Source of the DNA: Hippopus hippopus
Lineage: Eukaryota; Mollusca; Bivalvia; Cardiida; Cardiidae
Length of the DNA stretch: 64,000 nucleotides
Assembly: GCA_946811185.2 (NCBI GenBank)
Contig: OX328102.1
Span: 18,539,194-18,603,193 of the forward strand
Direction: 5' to 3'
In this document: piece by piece, positions 22,813 to 31,210 of the stretch
How positions within the stretch are numbered: position 1 is the first letter of the stretch
Layout: the number at the start of each line of letters is the position of its first letter
The notes under the pieces: model-generated
What the model was told of the DNA's origin: nothing
Seen by the model: only the letters and a program-made list of their open reading frames with translations
Databases searched by the model: none
Made by a program: the position numbers and the translations under genes

Positions 22813-25301
22813 TTTTGCTTTATCTTAGTATGCCCCCATGCTAACGTATAGATATTATTTTCGAGGATATGACGTTTATCATCATCCCCGCTTAATGCGA
22901 TTTTATTAACTACTTCAGTATACAACCCATGCTTATGACTCCTAATAACTACCATATTCCTTAATTGCGTCTTCTTTTCGAACAAACACTCTTTGTAATG
23001 TTCGTGCTTGATAAACGCCTTTACTACCTGCTTTGAAATTCCCTTGCATTTCTTATTCTCTTCACCCTCGCACATTTTATAGGAGTATAGTTTAGACCTG
23101 AGACCCACGAACTCCTCGATAGTCCCACCGCTCTCCTCATCTTTAAACATACCCACAACTTTCTTATTTAATCCGGTGGGAATGCCTGAAGGATGATCGG
23201 GTGGATATTCACTCGTATCAAACCAATCTTTAACATCATCGCTAATATCCTTATAGAAATCTTCCGTTTCTATTTCATACATTAAACTGTCTGTATCGGT
23301 GAAAAGAAGTTTAGCTTTTTCACCATATTTATCTTTAATGTAATTATAATGGAAGTTATACATCAATGTCTTACTTAAATCTAGAATAGACATCCCTACA
23401 TAGATAGGTTTATTAAAGCATAAACGAAGCTTTTTCATTTGAATTATACATAAGTCTTCATTGAGGATACTTACATGGTAGAAATTTGGTTTGCCGACTA
23501 ATTTTTCTGCTTTCTCCTTGGTACTAACTAATTTTACATCGACTCTGTTCCTTATATTTTCCATGGTCTTACCGAACACAGAATTGTTCATGAGTTTGAA
23601 GAAGTCCTTTTCAAACGCCGTTTTAGCTTTCGTTCTCAGGTTAGTATTTTTATCGATATAAGGTTTTAACCATTCGCTCTCATCAAAAGTTAGCCCTCTG
23701 TGAATCTTTTTAAGCTTTATACCCAAACTTAAATACAACTTTAAGTTTTCTCGATGTAATATGTAATTCTTTTTATGGTACAAATTAGGTATAAGTTTTT
23801 CGACTTTGACTCGCCCCGGCTCGTCGGGGATGCCTACCTTTAATCTTTCAGGAGCTAGAGGTAAATCATTGTGTAAATCGTGTAATTCTTCGGGATATTC
23901 TAAGTCGACCTCTACTATACAGGGCTGGTCCCACCAATTTTCCGGATTATCCATCCATTTGAAATTACCGGCAGGAAGTTTTTGAGACATTGCCCAGCCA
24001 TAAAGATTGTTCGCGTCTAAGTAAGTAATAAATCTCGAGGGTTTGTTCGGGTCGTATTTCCCACCCATATAACTATTATTCGCTATCGCGTATCGTTTTA
24101 AAATGGTAGAGATACCTCCTCTTATTCCGTTTTCGATAAATAAAACCATATCCGGGTCGGATAATAGTTCTAATTTTACCTCGGTAGTTTTTAACATCGC
24201 ATCCCAAGCTAATCCCGGCGCCGTATAAGACCAAGATGGGTCCAGTCCGTAATTCTCGAAGCAAACGTTCCTGAAGTTCTCGAAAACATCGGCTAGCAGT
24301 AAAACGTCAACCTTGTTATATAGGTCATGGTAATCCTTATAAGTTTCCATCTCGAATGTCTTCCATACATTTAACGCGTGTTGATAATCTTCTTTATCAA
24401 TTCCACTACATTTAAGCTTCGAGTAGAACTTCCTTTGTTCAGGTAGCTTCGTTTCTTCGAGTCTGCTAAGGCTATCGAACCATTCGTACGGGAATATGCC
24501 CTTTTGAGAGACCATTTCAAGCTTTTTCCCCTCGAAGTATTTTGAGAGAGTAACCTTCTCCTTCTCGGATAGAGACCTGGCGAGTTCGTCTAAACTTCTA
24601 GCTAGGAACTTAAAACTATCGAGGAATCTAATCTCATGCGTTTTGGTCTTCTCTATAAATTGGTTCTCTTTTTTATCTAATACGTAGTAAACTATCGGTA
24701 TCCTTTTAGACAGGCTTATATACGTTTCCATGTTTGTTGGTATACAACTCGTATCACCCTTTGTAGTCATTAAATCTTTTATAAATAAATGAGCATCATA
24801 CTTACTAAGATTATGAAAGAATATGGGCGTAAAAGTAGGTTTTCCACATTTCAAATTGCACGTATTGTGAGCGGCTCCCCTAAACTTTCCGGTGAAATGA
24901 CAATGGTCTTTTACTTTTCCATTTGAATCCGTAAATGGTTTATTACATATCCAGCAATTTTCTGCTCTATCAAACTTCCTTTTATCCCTAGCTCTAAAAA
25001 TTATTTCCCTCATTGGTATCTTACTTATTGCTTTTATAACCTCTTCTAATTCATTTACGAATTCCTCACCCGCATTTTCGCCGGAATATTGGAAAACATC
25101 AGATGGGTAGACATCTTCGTAAAGCGATTTAAGGTAGAAACAGTACCCCGAGATTTTATGAGCGTGAATAACCTTCGTACTATTCCCCCTCTTTTCATAT
25201 CGCCTTTCTAACGTAGCCTCCATATCTGCGTAAATTGTGAAAGGATGTCTTTGCTGTTTATGAAAATTCTCAAAAGATATTGTGGTACCCTCTTTAGGCA
25301 A
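22809..25301 (-). CDS. POLB: Protein-primed DNA polymerase B, exonuclease and polymerase part
   Basis: Replicates the linear Polinton genome from a protein primer. In order: exonuclease motif I YADMEA (24-29); a Cys/His cluster with CWIC and HCHFTGKFRG; exonuclease II FHNLSKYDAHLF; exonuclease III LYNKVDVLLLADVF; polymerase motif A LDANNLYG (about 427); motif B NNSVFGKTMEN (about 575); motif C TDTDS (about 670). All catalytic aspartates are present. The frame begins without its own start region: the N-terminal part is in another frame (25309-26739), displaced by one base at the A7 tract 25355-25361. Residues about 488-497 form an insertion encoded by a GC palindrome. The stop TGA lies in the last bases of the left terminal repeat. 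Confidence 0.96.
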   Translation of the reverse strand: MPKEGTTISFENFHKQQRHPFTIYADMEATLERRYEKRGNSTKVIHAHKISGYCFYLKSLYEDVYPSDVFQYSGENAGEEFVNELEEVIKAISKIPMREIIFRARDKRKFDRAENCWICNKPFTDSNGKVKDHCHFTGKFRGAAHNTCNLKCGKPTFTPIFFHNLSKYDAHLFIKDLMTTKGDTSCIPTNMETYISLSKRIPIVYYVLDKKENQFIEKTKTHEIRFLDSFKFLARSLDELARSLSEKEKVTLSKYFEGKKLEMVSQKGIFPYEWFDSLSRLEETKLPEQRKFYSKLKCSGIDKEDYQHALNVWKTFEMETYKDYHDLYNKVDVLLLADVFENFRNVCFENYGLDPSWSYTAPGLAWDAMLKTTEVKLELLSDPDMVLFIENGIRGGISTILKRYAIANNSYMGGKYDPNKPSRFITYLDANNLYGWAMSQKLPAGNFKWMDNPENWWDQPCIVEVDLEYPEELHDLHNDLPLAPERLKVGIPDEPGRVKVEKLIPNLYHKKNYILHRENLKLYLSLGIKLKKIHRGLTFDESEWLKPYIDKNTNLRTKAKTAFEKDFFKLMNNSVFGKTMENIRNRVDVKLVSTKEKAEKLVGKPNFYHVSILNEDLCIIQMKKLRLCFNKPIYVGMSILDLSKTLMYNFHYNYIKDKYGEKAKLLFTDTDSLMYEIETEDFYKDISDDVKDWFDTSEYPPDHPSGIPTGLNKKVVGMFKDEESGGTIEEFVGLRSKLYSYKMCEGEENKKCKGISKQVVKAFIKHEHYKECLFEKKTQLRNMVVIRSHKHGLYTEVVNKIALSGDDDKRHILENNIYTLAWGHTKIKQK
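23806..23838. repeat. GC palindrome inside polB
   Basis: CCCCG and CGGGG pair around GCTCGT in a stretch reading GACTCGCCCCGGCTCGTCGG. It encodes about nine residues (IPDEPGRVK region) between LAPERLKVG and VEKLIPNL, where related polymerases, as I recall them, run straight on. It resembles the intergenic palindromes at 33890 and 36222 (GACTCGCC and CTCGTC blocks). The insertion keeps the frame. Confidence 0.5.
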
Positions 25302-25308
25302 GTCTATT

Positions 25309-26739
25309 CTACAGGCATCTTTTTTCTCGCAATACTCTAAATGTTTCTTTAAAGTTTTTTTCTTCTTTGAAATGATTTAAACATCTTTGGCAAATATAAG
25401 TTTGACCGTTATGATTGGATATTTGTTTAGATAGCAATTTACTCAAGTCTTTAATCAAGCAATAATGTTTGATGACTGTGTCGCTTGACTCGGGGTCCTC
25501 CAGGTAGTCAACCTTCTCGAGAAGTAAAAGATTAATATGATGGTCTCTTTTATAAGTTTCCTTACTTATACTAAGTGGGTAAACACCGGTGTGATTATAT
25601 CCGAAAATTGATACCGATATCGAAGGATTTTGTCTCTCAAATTTAATTCTATCGGTAAGGGAAACGGGGTAGTTAATTCCTTCCATATTTATAGTGCTTA
25701 ACAAAGGTTTCAGTCTAGCAATTCTTTCAGGGTGTTCACTAGTTGGGTTTAAAGCTATAAGAATACAATACGCGAAGCACATATCATCATCCTTATTTAT
25801 CGGGTTAATAACGCTTTTTGTTTTCGCTATGTTAGGAGGAGTTGGAAACCAGGAATTAGCTCTTAATGGATTAAACGCTGCTGTGTATAATCTTAAATCG
25901 ATTACGAAAACGACTCTCCAATAATCTGTTTGCATTTCTTTGGCAGCTATAGCTTCTAATATAGCTTCCGCCATTACATCATATATTTCATTCTCGTCTT
26001 CCCCTTCTAAGTTAGTGATTGGATGACCGGAATGGAAATTCATCTCTTTTAACTCTCGGGTAATAGAGTGTTTCATCATGCAATTCATGATGAGTTTAAC
26101 TTTTGTCTGTCGGTTATTTCTAATAATACTGGTTACTTTACCTTTCGCTAGATCAAGGAACTCAGCTGGAGAATATTCTCCTTTACCTTCTATAAGATAT
26201 TCTTTTGCGAATCCCCTTAGTGCGGATGATCTTTCTATAATCTCTATTTCATCTTGATCCTTATATAACTGGTCTATTCTTATTTGTAAAGCTTTTATCC
26301 TAGGCGATATATTTATCGGAATTTCTTTAATGCTATCTAAATACTTTATCAACTCGTTAACTGAGGTATAGACGTCCGACCAGGTGCCCGCCCACCAGGG
26401 GAGATGGGGTTTGGGAGGAGGCGTGTAAGGTGTTGGTTGTAATACCTTGGCTTGAAAATTGCCGATATTATAGTCTAATAATGACGCTCTCCCATTAAGT
26501 AAGAGATTGATTAATTCACTTCTTTTGAGCCTAGAGTATCCTCTGATTCCACTAGACTTAGCTTCCTTTTTTAAGTCTTCTACTGTGGATCCTCGGAATT
26601 GATCGGCTAGACTAATAGGCGGGGGTTTACCTAGACGCGCGATTAATTCGGCTCTTTTAAGCCTAGAGAATCCTCTGATTCCTCTAGACCTTGCTAAATT
26701 CTTTAAACCTCTTACGGTATATATATTATAATTGGACAT
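25309..26739 (-). CDS. POLB: DNA polymerase B, N-terminal part (frameshifted)
   Basis: Residues about 8-37 and 52-81 are two copies of a SAP/Rho-N-like helix pair with the phrase SRLKR.ELI, expected to bind DNA. The middle (90-300) is of unknown fold. The end has MCFAYCILIALNP and the zinc-binding start YICQRCLNHF that in Polinton polymerases leads directly into the exonuclease domain. Here the frame diverges after the A7 tract at 25355-25361 and stops at 25309, while the +1 frame carries on into the 830-codon part. This is a one-base length change in a homopolymer: a real mutation or a sequencing error. The start at 26739 follows ACATATAAAAAAA. Confidence 0.92.
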   Translation of the reverse strand: MSNYNIYTVRGLKNLARSRGIRGFSRLKRAELIARLGKPPPISLADQFRGSTVEDLKKEAKSSGIRGYSRLKRSELINLLLNGRASLLDYNIGNFQAKVLQPTPYTPPPKPHLPWWAGTWSDVYTSVNELIKYLDSIKEIPINISPRIKALQIRIDQLYKDQDEIEIIERSSALRGFAKEYLIEGKGEYSPAEFLDLAKGKVTSIIRNNRQTKVKLIMNCMMKHSITRELKEMNFHSGHPITNLEGEDENEIYDVMAEAILEAIAAKEMQTDYWRVVFVIDLRLYTAAFNPLRANSWFPTPPNIAKTKSVINPINKDDDMCFAYCILIALNPTSEHPERIARLKPLLSTINMEGINYPVSLTDRIKFERQNPSISVSIFGYNHTGVYPLSISKETYKRDHHINLLLLEKVDYLEDPESSDTVIKHYCLIKDLSKLLSKQISNHNGQTYICQRCLNHFKEEKNFKETFRVLREKRCL

Positions 26740-26837
26740 TTTTTTTATATGTACCTTAATTACTTAACTTAACTTCTTTCTTTTTTATCATTTTTTACGT
26801 ATACAAAAAATGATACATAACTTAATACTTCCCTGTC
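26740..26837 (-). promoter_or_regulatory. polB upstream region, duplicated type
   Basis: Read toward polB: TATTAAGTTATG, then AAAAAATGATAAAAAA, then GTTAAGTTAAGTAA, then ACATATAAAA directly before the start codon. The same blocks in the same order precede the gene at 26962-27300. A perfect 11-bp inverted repeat (TATCATTTTTT at 26786-26796, AAAAAATGATA at 26805-26815) is included. Confidence 0.55.
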
Positions 26838-26955
26838 TGACTGTCTGTCTCACCTGGAGGCTCGACTCCAGGTCGCCGAGCGTCCGGGTGACTCGCCCTC
26901 TCACTCGACGAGCTCGTGAGTCGAGGCTCGTCAAGGGTGTCGGGCGAGTGACGCA
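26838..26955. repeat. GC-rich palindromic spacer
   Basis: An abrupt switch from A/T-rich to GC-rich sequence. It includes CTGGAGGCTCGACTCCAG (hairpin) and CTCACTCGACGAGCTCGTGA. Phrases GGGTGACTCGCCCT and GGCTCGTCAAGGGTG recur in the spacer at 33890-33942, so this belongs to the dispersed palindrome family of this element. Confidence 0.7.
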
Positions 26956-26961
26956 ATAAAG

Positions 26962-27300
26962 TTAATCGATGGTAACCTTATATTTATCGTTCCAAATTCT
27001 CCCATCCCAATTCCCGATCGTTTGCGGGCATCGATCTATAAATTTACTCGCGCTATAAATCGAAGGAAAGGTTTTTATTTTGCCGGTTTTAACATCCTCT
27101 AAAGTGACTTTCCTAGGATTACGCGAAATAGTCTTTAATTTATCATACTTCGGGTCTTTGCTCCCTTCTTTTTTTGGTGACTCCTCCGGTAACAGTCCAC
27201 ACGTTTTCGCTAGTTCGAGTAACCGCTTTTTATCCCAGTACCCGTAAAAAGGTATATCATTTCGTCTAAGAATTTTCTTTAAATCGCTAGCCGTTAACAT
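26962..27300 (-). CDS. NUMOD1-like DNA-binding protein
   Basis: A 112-residue protein. Residues 1-36 (MLTASDLKKILRRNDIPFYG...) resemble the SAP-like helix pairs of the neighbouring polymerase. Residues about 70-108, with FPSIYSASKFI and IGNWDGRIWNDKY, match the NUMOD1 module that serves as a sequence-reading domain in GIY-YIG and HNH homing endonucleases. No nuclease domain is present, so a role as a DNA-binding replication or transcription factor is inferred. It shares its upstream control region with polB, which suggests co-expression early in the cycle. Confidence 0.7.
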   Translation of the reverse strand: MLTASDLKKILRRNDIPFYGYWDKKRLLELAKTCGLLPEESPKKEGSKDPKYDKLKTISRNPRKVTLEDVKTGKIKTFPSIYSASKFIDRCPQTIGNWDGRIWNDKYKVTID

Positions 27301-27384
27301 TTTTTATATGTGACCGACTTACTTAACTTGACTTAACTGTTTTTATCATTTTTTATATATAAGAAATAGCCTCTTAACTTAATA
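27301..27384 (-). promoter_or_regulatory. Upstream region of the NUMOD1-like gene
   Basis: Read toward the gene: TATTAAGTTAAG, TATATAAAAAATGATAAAAA, GTTAAGTCAAGTTAAGTAAG, CACATATAAAAA, ATG. Order and spacing match the polB upstream region. The far part overlaps the 3' end of the capsid gene. Confidence 0.55.
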
Positions 27385-28665
27385 CACTACGCTCATCTTA
27401 TTTCCGTCAGACTGGAAGTTAATTAACCTATCGCTAATAATAACGGCATATGCCTCTGTGTTCGCGGGCACATTTTCGGTAAAACTCGCTTTGATTTGGA
27501 TATCAGTGACGGAGTATTTTAATCTCTCACTCTGTTTGGAAACGTCAAACAAAAACAGGGGATAAAGGGCTTTATAATCTGAGGGAGTAATGTTGGGGTT
27601 TGACACCATTTCGTTCATGTTATAAAACTTGGATCTAAATAGAGAAGCGTCACCATACACTCTACTAAATTGGTTCGCAACGAATGAAAGATTATAATCA
27701 ATGGCGGGATATCTAGTAGAATTTAAGGTAACATAAATATTTTTAACGTTACTATGGTCAAATATAGCGGGATTTTGCTCTTGATCACCGCTTTTACCAG
27801 TTTGAAAGGCAACAACGATAAAACGCGGCACTTCGGGAGATGATTTGACGGAAAGTCTCCAGGTGAATGATGTTGACTGAGGAACTGCGATAGAGTCGCA
27901 CTGCCTCATTCTATATCCGACCGGTATTTTTTCTTTTTTCTCTATGATTTTATAGAGTTGCATCTTCTCTTCATCCGCGGGTAGCACGTGTGGCATATAC
28001 CAAGATATTCTAAGTAAATTAATTTTACCATCAGCGGGAGCGGCATTATCTCGAAAGACCGCATCATTATCATCATTTCTCGTTAATGTGAGAGTTTGCT
28101 TCATTCCGTACAATATCTTATCGTAATCGTCGCAAAAACCGAATATATGTTTTAATGGAACTCTGAAGCTAAAGGTACCTCTTGGAAGAGGATTATTAAT
28201 AATATAATTTCTTCTTACGACGAAACCCGTGTTTCCAGCACCCGCGTTAACCGTTGTATCTTTATACCAGCATTGATTTAACCCCTGTGATTTAGAGAAA
28301 TCATCCGGATATTTTAACAAACCGAGCATCGTAGTAGCATGGCCGGGATTCAATACGGACTCAATCTCCATGCCCGAAAGTTGATACTTAATACTTTTAA
28401 AAAGATACATGAGACCATTGTTTGTTAGAGAAATACCGGTGTTAGCATCGTAAACTGCTCCAGTATCGCTTCTTACTAACTCACCTACAATAAGTAAATA
28501 ACTCTCACTAGGATGAGTAAAAATATCTTGGGTCTCGATGTTAATCCTAATATCTCCTCCAGAGTTGTTGAGGTGTGTACCTGTAATTGGCTCATACTCA
28601 TGGTGTTCATACTCATCGATACTATCGTCTTTCGAGATTGGTTCAGTGATTCTTAAAATGTCCAT
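27379..28665 (-). CDS. MCP: Major capsid protein (double jelly-roll)
   Basis: 428 residues. Sequence features I associate with Polinton major capsid proteins include LNPGHATTMLGLLKYPDDFS (about 105-124), VPLKHIFGFCDDYDK, SWYMPHVLPADEEK, VPQSTSFTWRLSV, NSTRYPAIDYNLSF and the end ISDRLINFQSDGNKMSVVY. In this family the protein forms the hexon-like trimers of an icosahedral shell. No internal stop or frameshift is present. The start follows ATTATAAA directly on the ATG. It sits among other virion-type genes on the same strand. The fold assignment is from family knowledge, not visible in sequence alone. Confidence 0.85.
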   Translation of the reverse strand: MDILRITEPISKDDSIDEYEHHEYEPITGTHLNNSGGDIRINIETQDIFTHPSESYLLIVGELVRSDTGAVYDANTGISLTNNGLMYLFKSIKYQLSGMEIESVLNPGHATTMLGLLKYPDDFSKSQGLNQCWYKDTTVNAGAGNTGFVVRRNYIINNPLPRGTFSFRVPLKHIFGFCDDYDKILYGMKQTLTLTRNDDNDAVFRDNAAPADGKINLLRISWYMPHVLPADEEKMQLYKIIEKKEKIPVGYRMRQCDSIAVPQSTSFTWRLSVKSSPEVPRFIVVAFQTGKSGDQEQNPAIFDHSNVKNIYVTLNSTRYPAIDYNLSFVANQFSRVYGDASLFRSKFYNMNEMVSNPNITPSDYKALYPLFLFDVSKQSERLKYSVTDIQIKASFTENVPANTEAYAVIISDRLINFQSDGNKMSVVY

Positions 28666-28675
28666 TTTATAATAG

Positions 28676-28705
28676 CACTTATAATTTTAAATAAAATTAT
28701 AAGTG
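28676..28705. promoter_or_regulatory. Perfect 14-bp-arm palindrome upstream of MCP
   Basis: CACTTATAATTTTA and its exact inverse are separated by two bases. It lies between the 140-residue gene stop (28740) and the MCP start (28665), so it could end the upstream transcript or act as an operator for MCP. Confidence 0.6.
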
Positions 28706-28739
28706 TTCTAACCGTCTCACTCGAGGCGAGGCTGGATTT

Positions 28740-29162
28740 TCATACTGTTTTAATGCCCCTCCCACTGTTTAATCTTTTAACTAAGTCTTGAATAGCAATG
28801 GCGCTCTCTTTCTTTGCCAGAGAAGATCCATCTATTAACGTATTAATGTCTTGCGTTTTCACCGGGGGCGGGGGCTTTGGAGTCGTAACACCATATTTTT
28901 GTAAGATTTCCCTCGATTTCGGTGTCAACGCTTTCGTAACTAATTTTTTCCCCACATTTACAGCGGCGCTTTTTCCAACCTCTAAAGCTTTCTTTGCACC
29001 TTCCTTAGCTACACTCTTTCCAACATCGAGGGCGGAAGACGCGATTTGTTTCGCCGCGCTACTAGTAAAAAGCCTCGCTAAAAAGTTAGCAACGCTATCA
29101 AAGATTCCAGCACCACCATATGAATACCTCTTTTTAAATCCGTGATGTTTAACGATGATCAT
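28740..29162 (-). CDS. Small virion-type protein, alanine-rich helices
   Basis: 140 residues. The N-terminus is basic (MIIVKHHGFKKRYSYGGAG), followed by alternating small and basic residues (AAKQIASSALDVGKSVAKEG and similar, about 35-80) that would form amphipathic helices. A proline run (PKPPPP) then leads to a C-terminal helix. Composition and position next to the capsid gene resemble the small core or membrane-active proteins of adenovirus-like elements. No catalytic motif. The start follows ATATTATAAA. Function is inferred. Confidence 0.55.
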   Translation of the reverse strand: MIIVKHHGFKKRYSYGGAGIFDSVANFLARLFTSSAAKQIASSALDVGKSVAKEGAKKALEVGKSAAVNVGKKLVTKALTPKSREILQKYGVTTPKPPPPVKTQDINTLIDGSSLAKKESAIAIQDLVKRLNSGRGIKTV

Positions 29163-29163
29163 T

Positions 29164-29472
29164 TTATAATATAGACATTAAACTTTTATAAGCGCTCAAA
29201 TTTAAAACGCCCTGTCTTTTTAATTCATCACAAATGCCCACTAACTCCTTTCTTACGCCCGTGTTACCCGCTTCTTTACTTGCCATCAACAGGTCTAGTC
29301 TTTCTATTAACGCGTTAGGGTCAGATGGGATAACAACGATGCCCTTTCCTTCATACCTTCTTCTGTTATACCAAATAGGTTTGTGTATGTTCTTCCATTT
29401 ATCGCTTTTATTGGCATTAGGTCGGTTTTTGCTCGAATCATAACCCTGATGAAGGGCACTCGTTTTTACCAT
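29164..29472 (-). CDS. Conserved small Polinton protein, unknown function
   Basis: 102 residues. A basic N-terminal half (WYNRRRYEGKGI) is followed by a helical segment LIERLDLLMASKEAGNTG and LVGICDELKRQGVL. I recall similar RL(D/E)LL..S..AGNTG sequences in other invertebrate Polintons, but no function is known to me. It lies one base from the start of the 140-residue gene, suggesting a transcription block. Confidence 0.55.
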   Translation of the reverse strand: MVKTSALHQGYDSSKNRPNANKSDKWKNIHKPIWYNRRRYEGKGIVVIPSDPNALIERLDLLMASKEAGNTGVRKELVGICDELKRQGVLNLSAYKSLMSIL

Positions 29473-29526
29473 TATCCTCGCGTAATTATCATAATCCTCA
29501 TCATTAAAAATATTGTCATTCGGGTT

Positions 29527-30026
29527 TCAAGACACGATTAACTCCCATAGACCGCGGGTGCCCTCATATACATCTTTACCAATTATAATATCATTTCCAT
29601 CAAACATTATCATTTTGTCGCCGAGTTTTAATTTATTACTACTTTCATCATACCTTATTCCAAATTTTGTATCCGCTATTTTTGGGTCACCGAGTCTCAT
29701 TAAATAACTCCTCGCTATTTCTCCGAGATCTTTTCCTTGTTTTTCTAATGTTCCTTCTATAGCCTTTATAGACGAGTCTGGAAAAGTAATAGCTTGTGGT
29801 AAGCTTTCTATACCCTCTTTAATAGGTTTAAGTTCTTCCGTAATCTCCCTCGCTGTAGCTTTTTGCGTTTCCGTTATAGGTTTAAAAACTTTGAAAGATC
29901 GGTTTGAAGTTGTTGTTCGCCCGTTTTCTCCGCTATTAGATTATCCTGAATATTCTTTCTCGTTTCGAGATACTCTTTTACGATTAAGTCCCTCTTTGCG
30001 GGATCCGTGATTTTTAAAAAAGTCAT
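29527..30026 (-). CDS. Frameshifted Polinton gene of unknown function
   Basis: The start MTFLKITDPAKRD at 30026 follows ATTTTTAAAAA. The first frame runs about 50 codons and stops at 29874. In the -1 frame from the T5/A3 tract at about 29883-29889 the sequence stays open for roughly 115 more codons, with a helical first part and a compact end (ARSYLMRLGDP, KLGDKMIMFDG), to a TGA at 29527-29529. Both halves look like one protein of about 165 residues that recurs in invertebrate Polintons. The break is a one-base length change in a short homopolymer. Confidence 0.6.
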
Positions 30027-30056
30027 TTTTTTAAAAATACTAAAATAGTTTTTCAA

Positions 30057-30155
30057 CTCAGTTTTCTACCCAGTTTTCAACGTAATATATCTGCGGATTA
30101 CATGTCTGAGGTGTCACCCATTTCACAAATACATCTACAACGGATTTCTGGCAAT
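30057..30155 (-). other. Short intergenic stretch with open frame
   Basis: On the minus strand a frame without ATG remains open for about 33 codons here (DVFVKWVTPQTCNPQ). Composition is protein-like, but there is no start codon. It may be the residue of a lost gene end. Confidence 0.25.
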
Positions 30156-30866
30156 CTAATATTCGAGCAGGTTGCCGTGATGTTTTTCAACAAGCCTCCG
30201 AAAGGACTCCCTTTGCTCACGCCTCCCCCTTTCTATTAGACTTTCTTCGTTTTCTGAGGAAATCTTCTTCTTGATCTTGGTACGTATCTCTTCCTTCATG
30301 CTTTTATATTTATCTAATTCTTCCATGATTAGTCTGAATTCATCATCAGAGATATAATTGTCGATTAAAGCTTTGGATATATGCGTTGAAACGGTATCTA
30401 ACTTGGCGTCAGCTAACATTCTAATCTTTTGGTGCTTTTCTCCTTTGCTTCTACTATTTCTAACAACATACTTACCTACCAATGAAAGAAGACCGGTTCC
30501 CAAAGCCGTTGCTTCTAATGCTACTACAGCCGGAATAGCTACAACGGTAGAAAGCAAACCTATACCCCCCGCACCAGCTACCATTGTTACGGTTACCAGG
30601 ACGATATCAACGTTGTCTACTATTCTAGAGGCACGAAAGTACTTTTTGGCTAGAGCTTCTCTTTCTCGAATCTCCTTCTCAAGAAACTGTTGTACTTCGG
30701 ATATTTTTTGTAAACGATAGGAATGGCCTTTGTCATCCGCATGCATCTCAATCGGCCCCGGAGTCGACTCCCTAGGTGAGTCAAGCGGCGGGGCGCTTGC
30801 CGTACTTTGTTCTTTGGGTAACTGGGGGTATATTTTATTAGGGTGTTTTTGATCCGTATCAGTCAT
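30156..30866 (-). CDS. Two-helix membrane protein with YPQL motif
   Basis: 236 residues. Residues 13-16 read YPQL, matching the YPxL late-domain consensus that binds ALIX of the host ESCRT machinery; the surrounding 40 residues are proline/serine-rich and probably disordered. A helix (SEVQQFLEKEIREREALAKKY) follows, then two hydrophobic segments (about 88-106 and 108-131, glycine/alanine/valine-rich), then a long charged coiled-coil end. Related proteins recur in cnidarian and molluscan Polintons as I recall. A role in membrane penetration or exit is inferred. The start follows TTTAATAAAA. Confidence 0.6.
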   Translation of the reverse strand: MTDTDQKHPNKIYPQLPKEQSTASAPPLDSPRESTPGPIEMHADDKGHSYRLQKISEVQQFLEKEIREREALAKKYFRASRIVDNVDIVLVTVTMVAGAGGIGLLSTVVAIPAVVALEATALGTGLLSLVGKYVVRNSRSKGEKHQKIRMLADAKLDTVSTHISKALIDNYISDDEFRLIMEELDKYKSMKEEIRTKIKKKISSENEESLIERGRREQRESFRRLVEKHHGNLLEY

Positions 30867-30956
30867 TTTTATTAAACTACTATTTTTGTTTATGCCAAAT
30901 ATTTCAGATAGCGGATTAACTCTCCCTCAGGTATTTCGATCGGATTTTGCAAGACA

Positions 30957-31187
30957 TTATAAATGTGGACTGAGTTCTTGAATGCAAAAACTATCTCTAA
31001 CGGGATACGTTACGAGGGGCGTAATATTTAAGTACTTTTTGGCTAGAGCTTCTCTTTCTCGAATCTCAATCGGCCCCTGAGTTGACTCCCTAGGTGAGGG
31101 ACGCAGGGATGAGGCGCTTGCTGTACTTTGTTCTTTGGGTAACTGGGGGTATATTTTATTAGGGTGTTTTTGATCCGTATCAGTCAT
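30957..31187 (-). pseudogene. Truncated tandem copy of the membrane-protein gene
   Basis: The first 38 or so codons repeat the 236-residue gene almost exactly, including YPQL. Then 73 bases (counterpart 30676-30748) are missing between two ATCTC repeats, so PIE joins directly to IREREALAKKY, after which the frame runs into unrelated sequence. The segment 30886-30968 likewise repeats the 3' end of the next gene (31211-31293). The block is a tandem duplication with an internal deletion. Confidence 0.75.
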
Positions 31188-31210
31188 TTTTATTAAACTA
31201 CTATTTTTGT

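Noticed and set aside
22158..22844. Open frames in the terminal repeats (95 and 130 codons), mirrored at 38337-39023
   Set aside because: They arise from GC-rich repeat sequence, overlap on both strands and consist of repeat-encoded peptides.
25350..25366. Programmed -1 frameshift at AAAAAAC in polB
   Set aside because: The downstream polymerase frame is +1 relative to the upstream frame; a -1 slip at this tract meets a stop almost at once.
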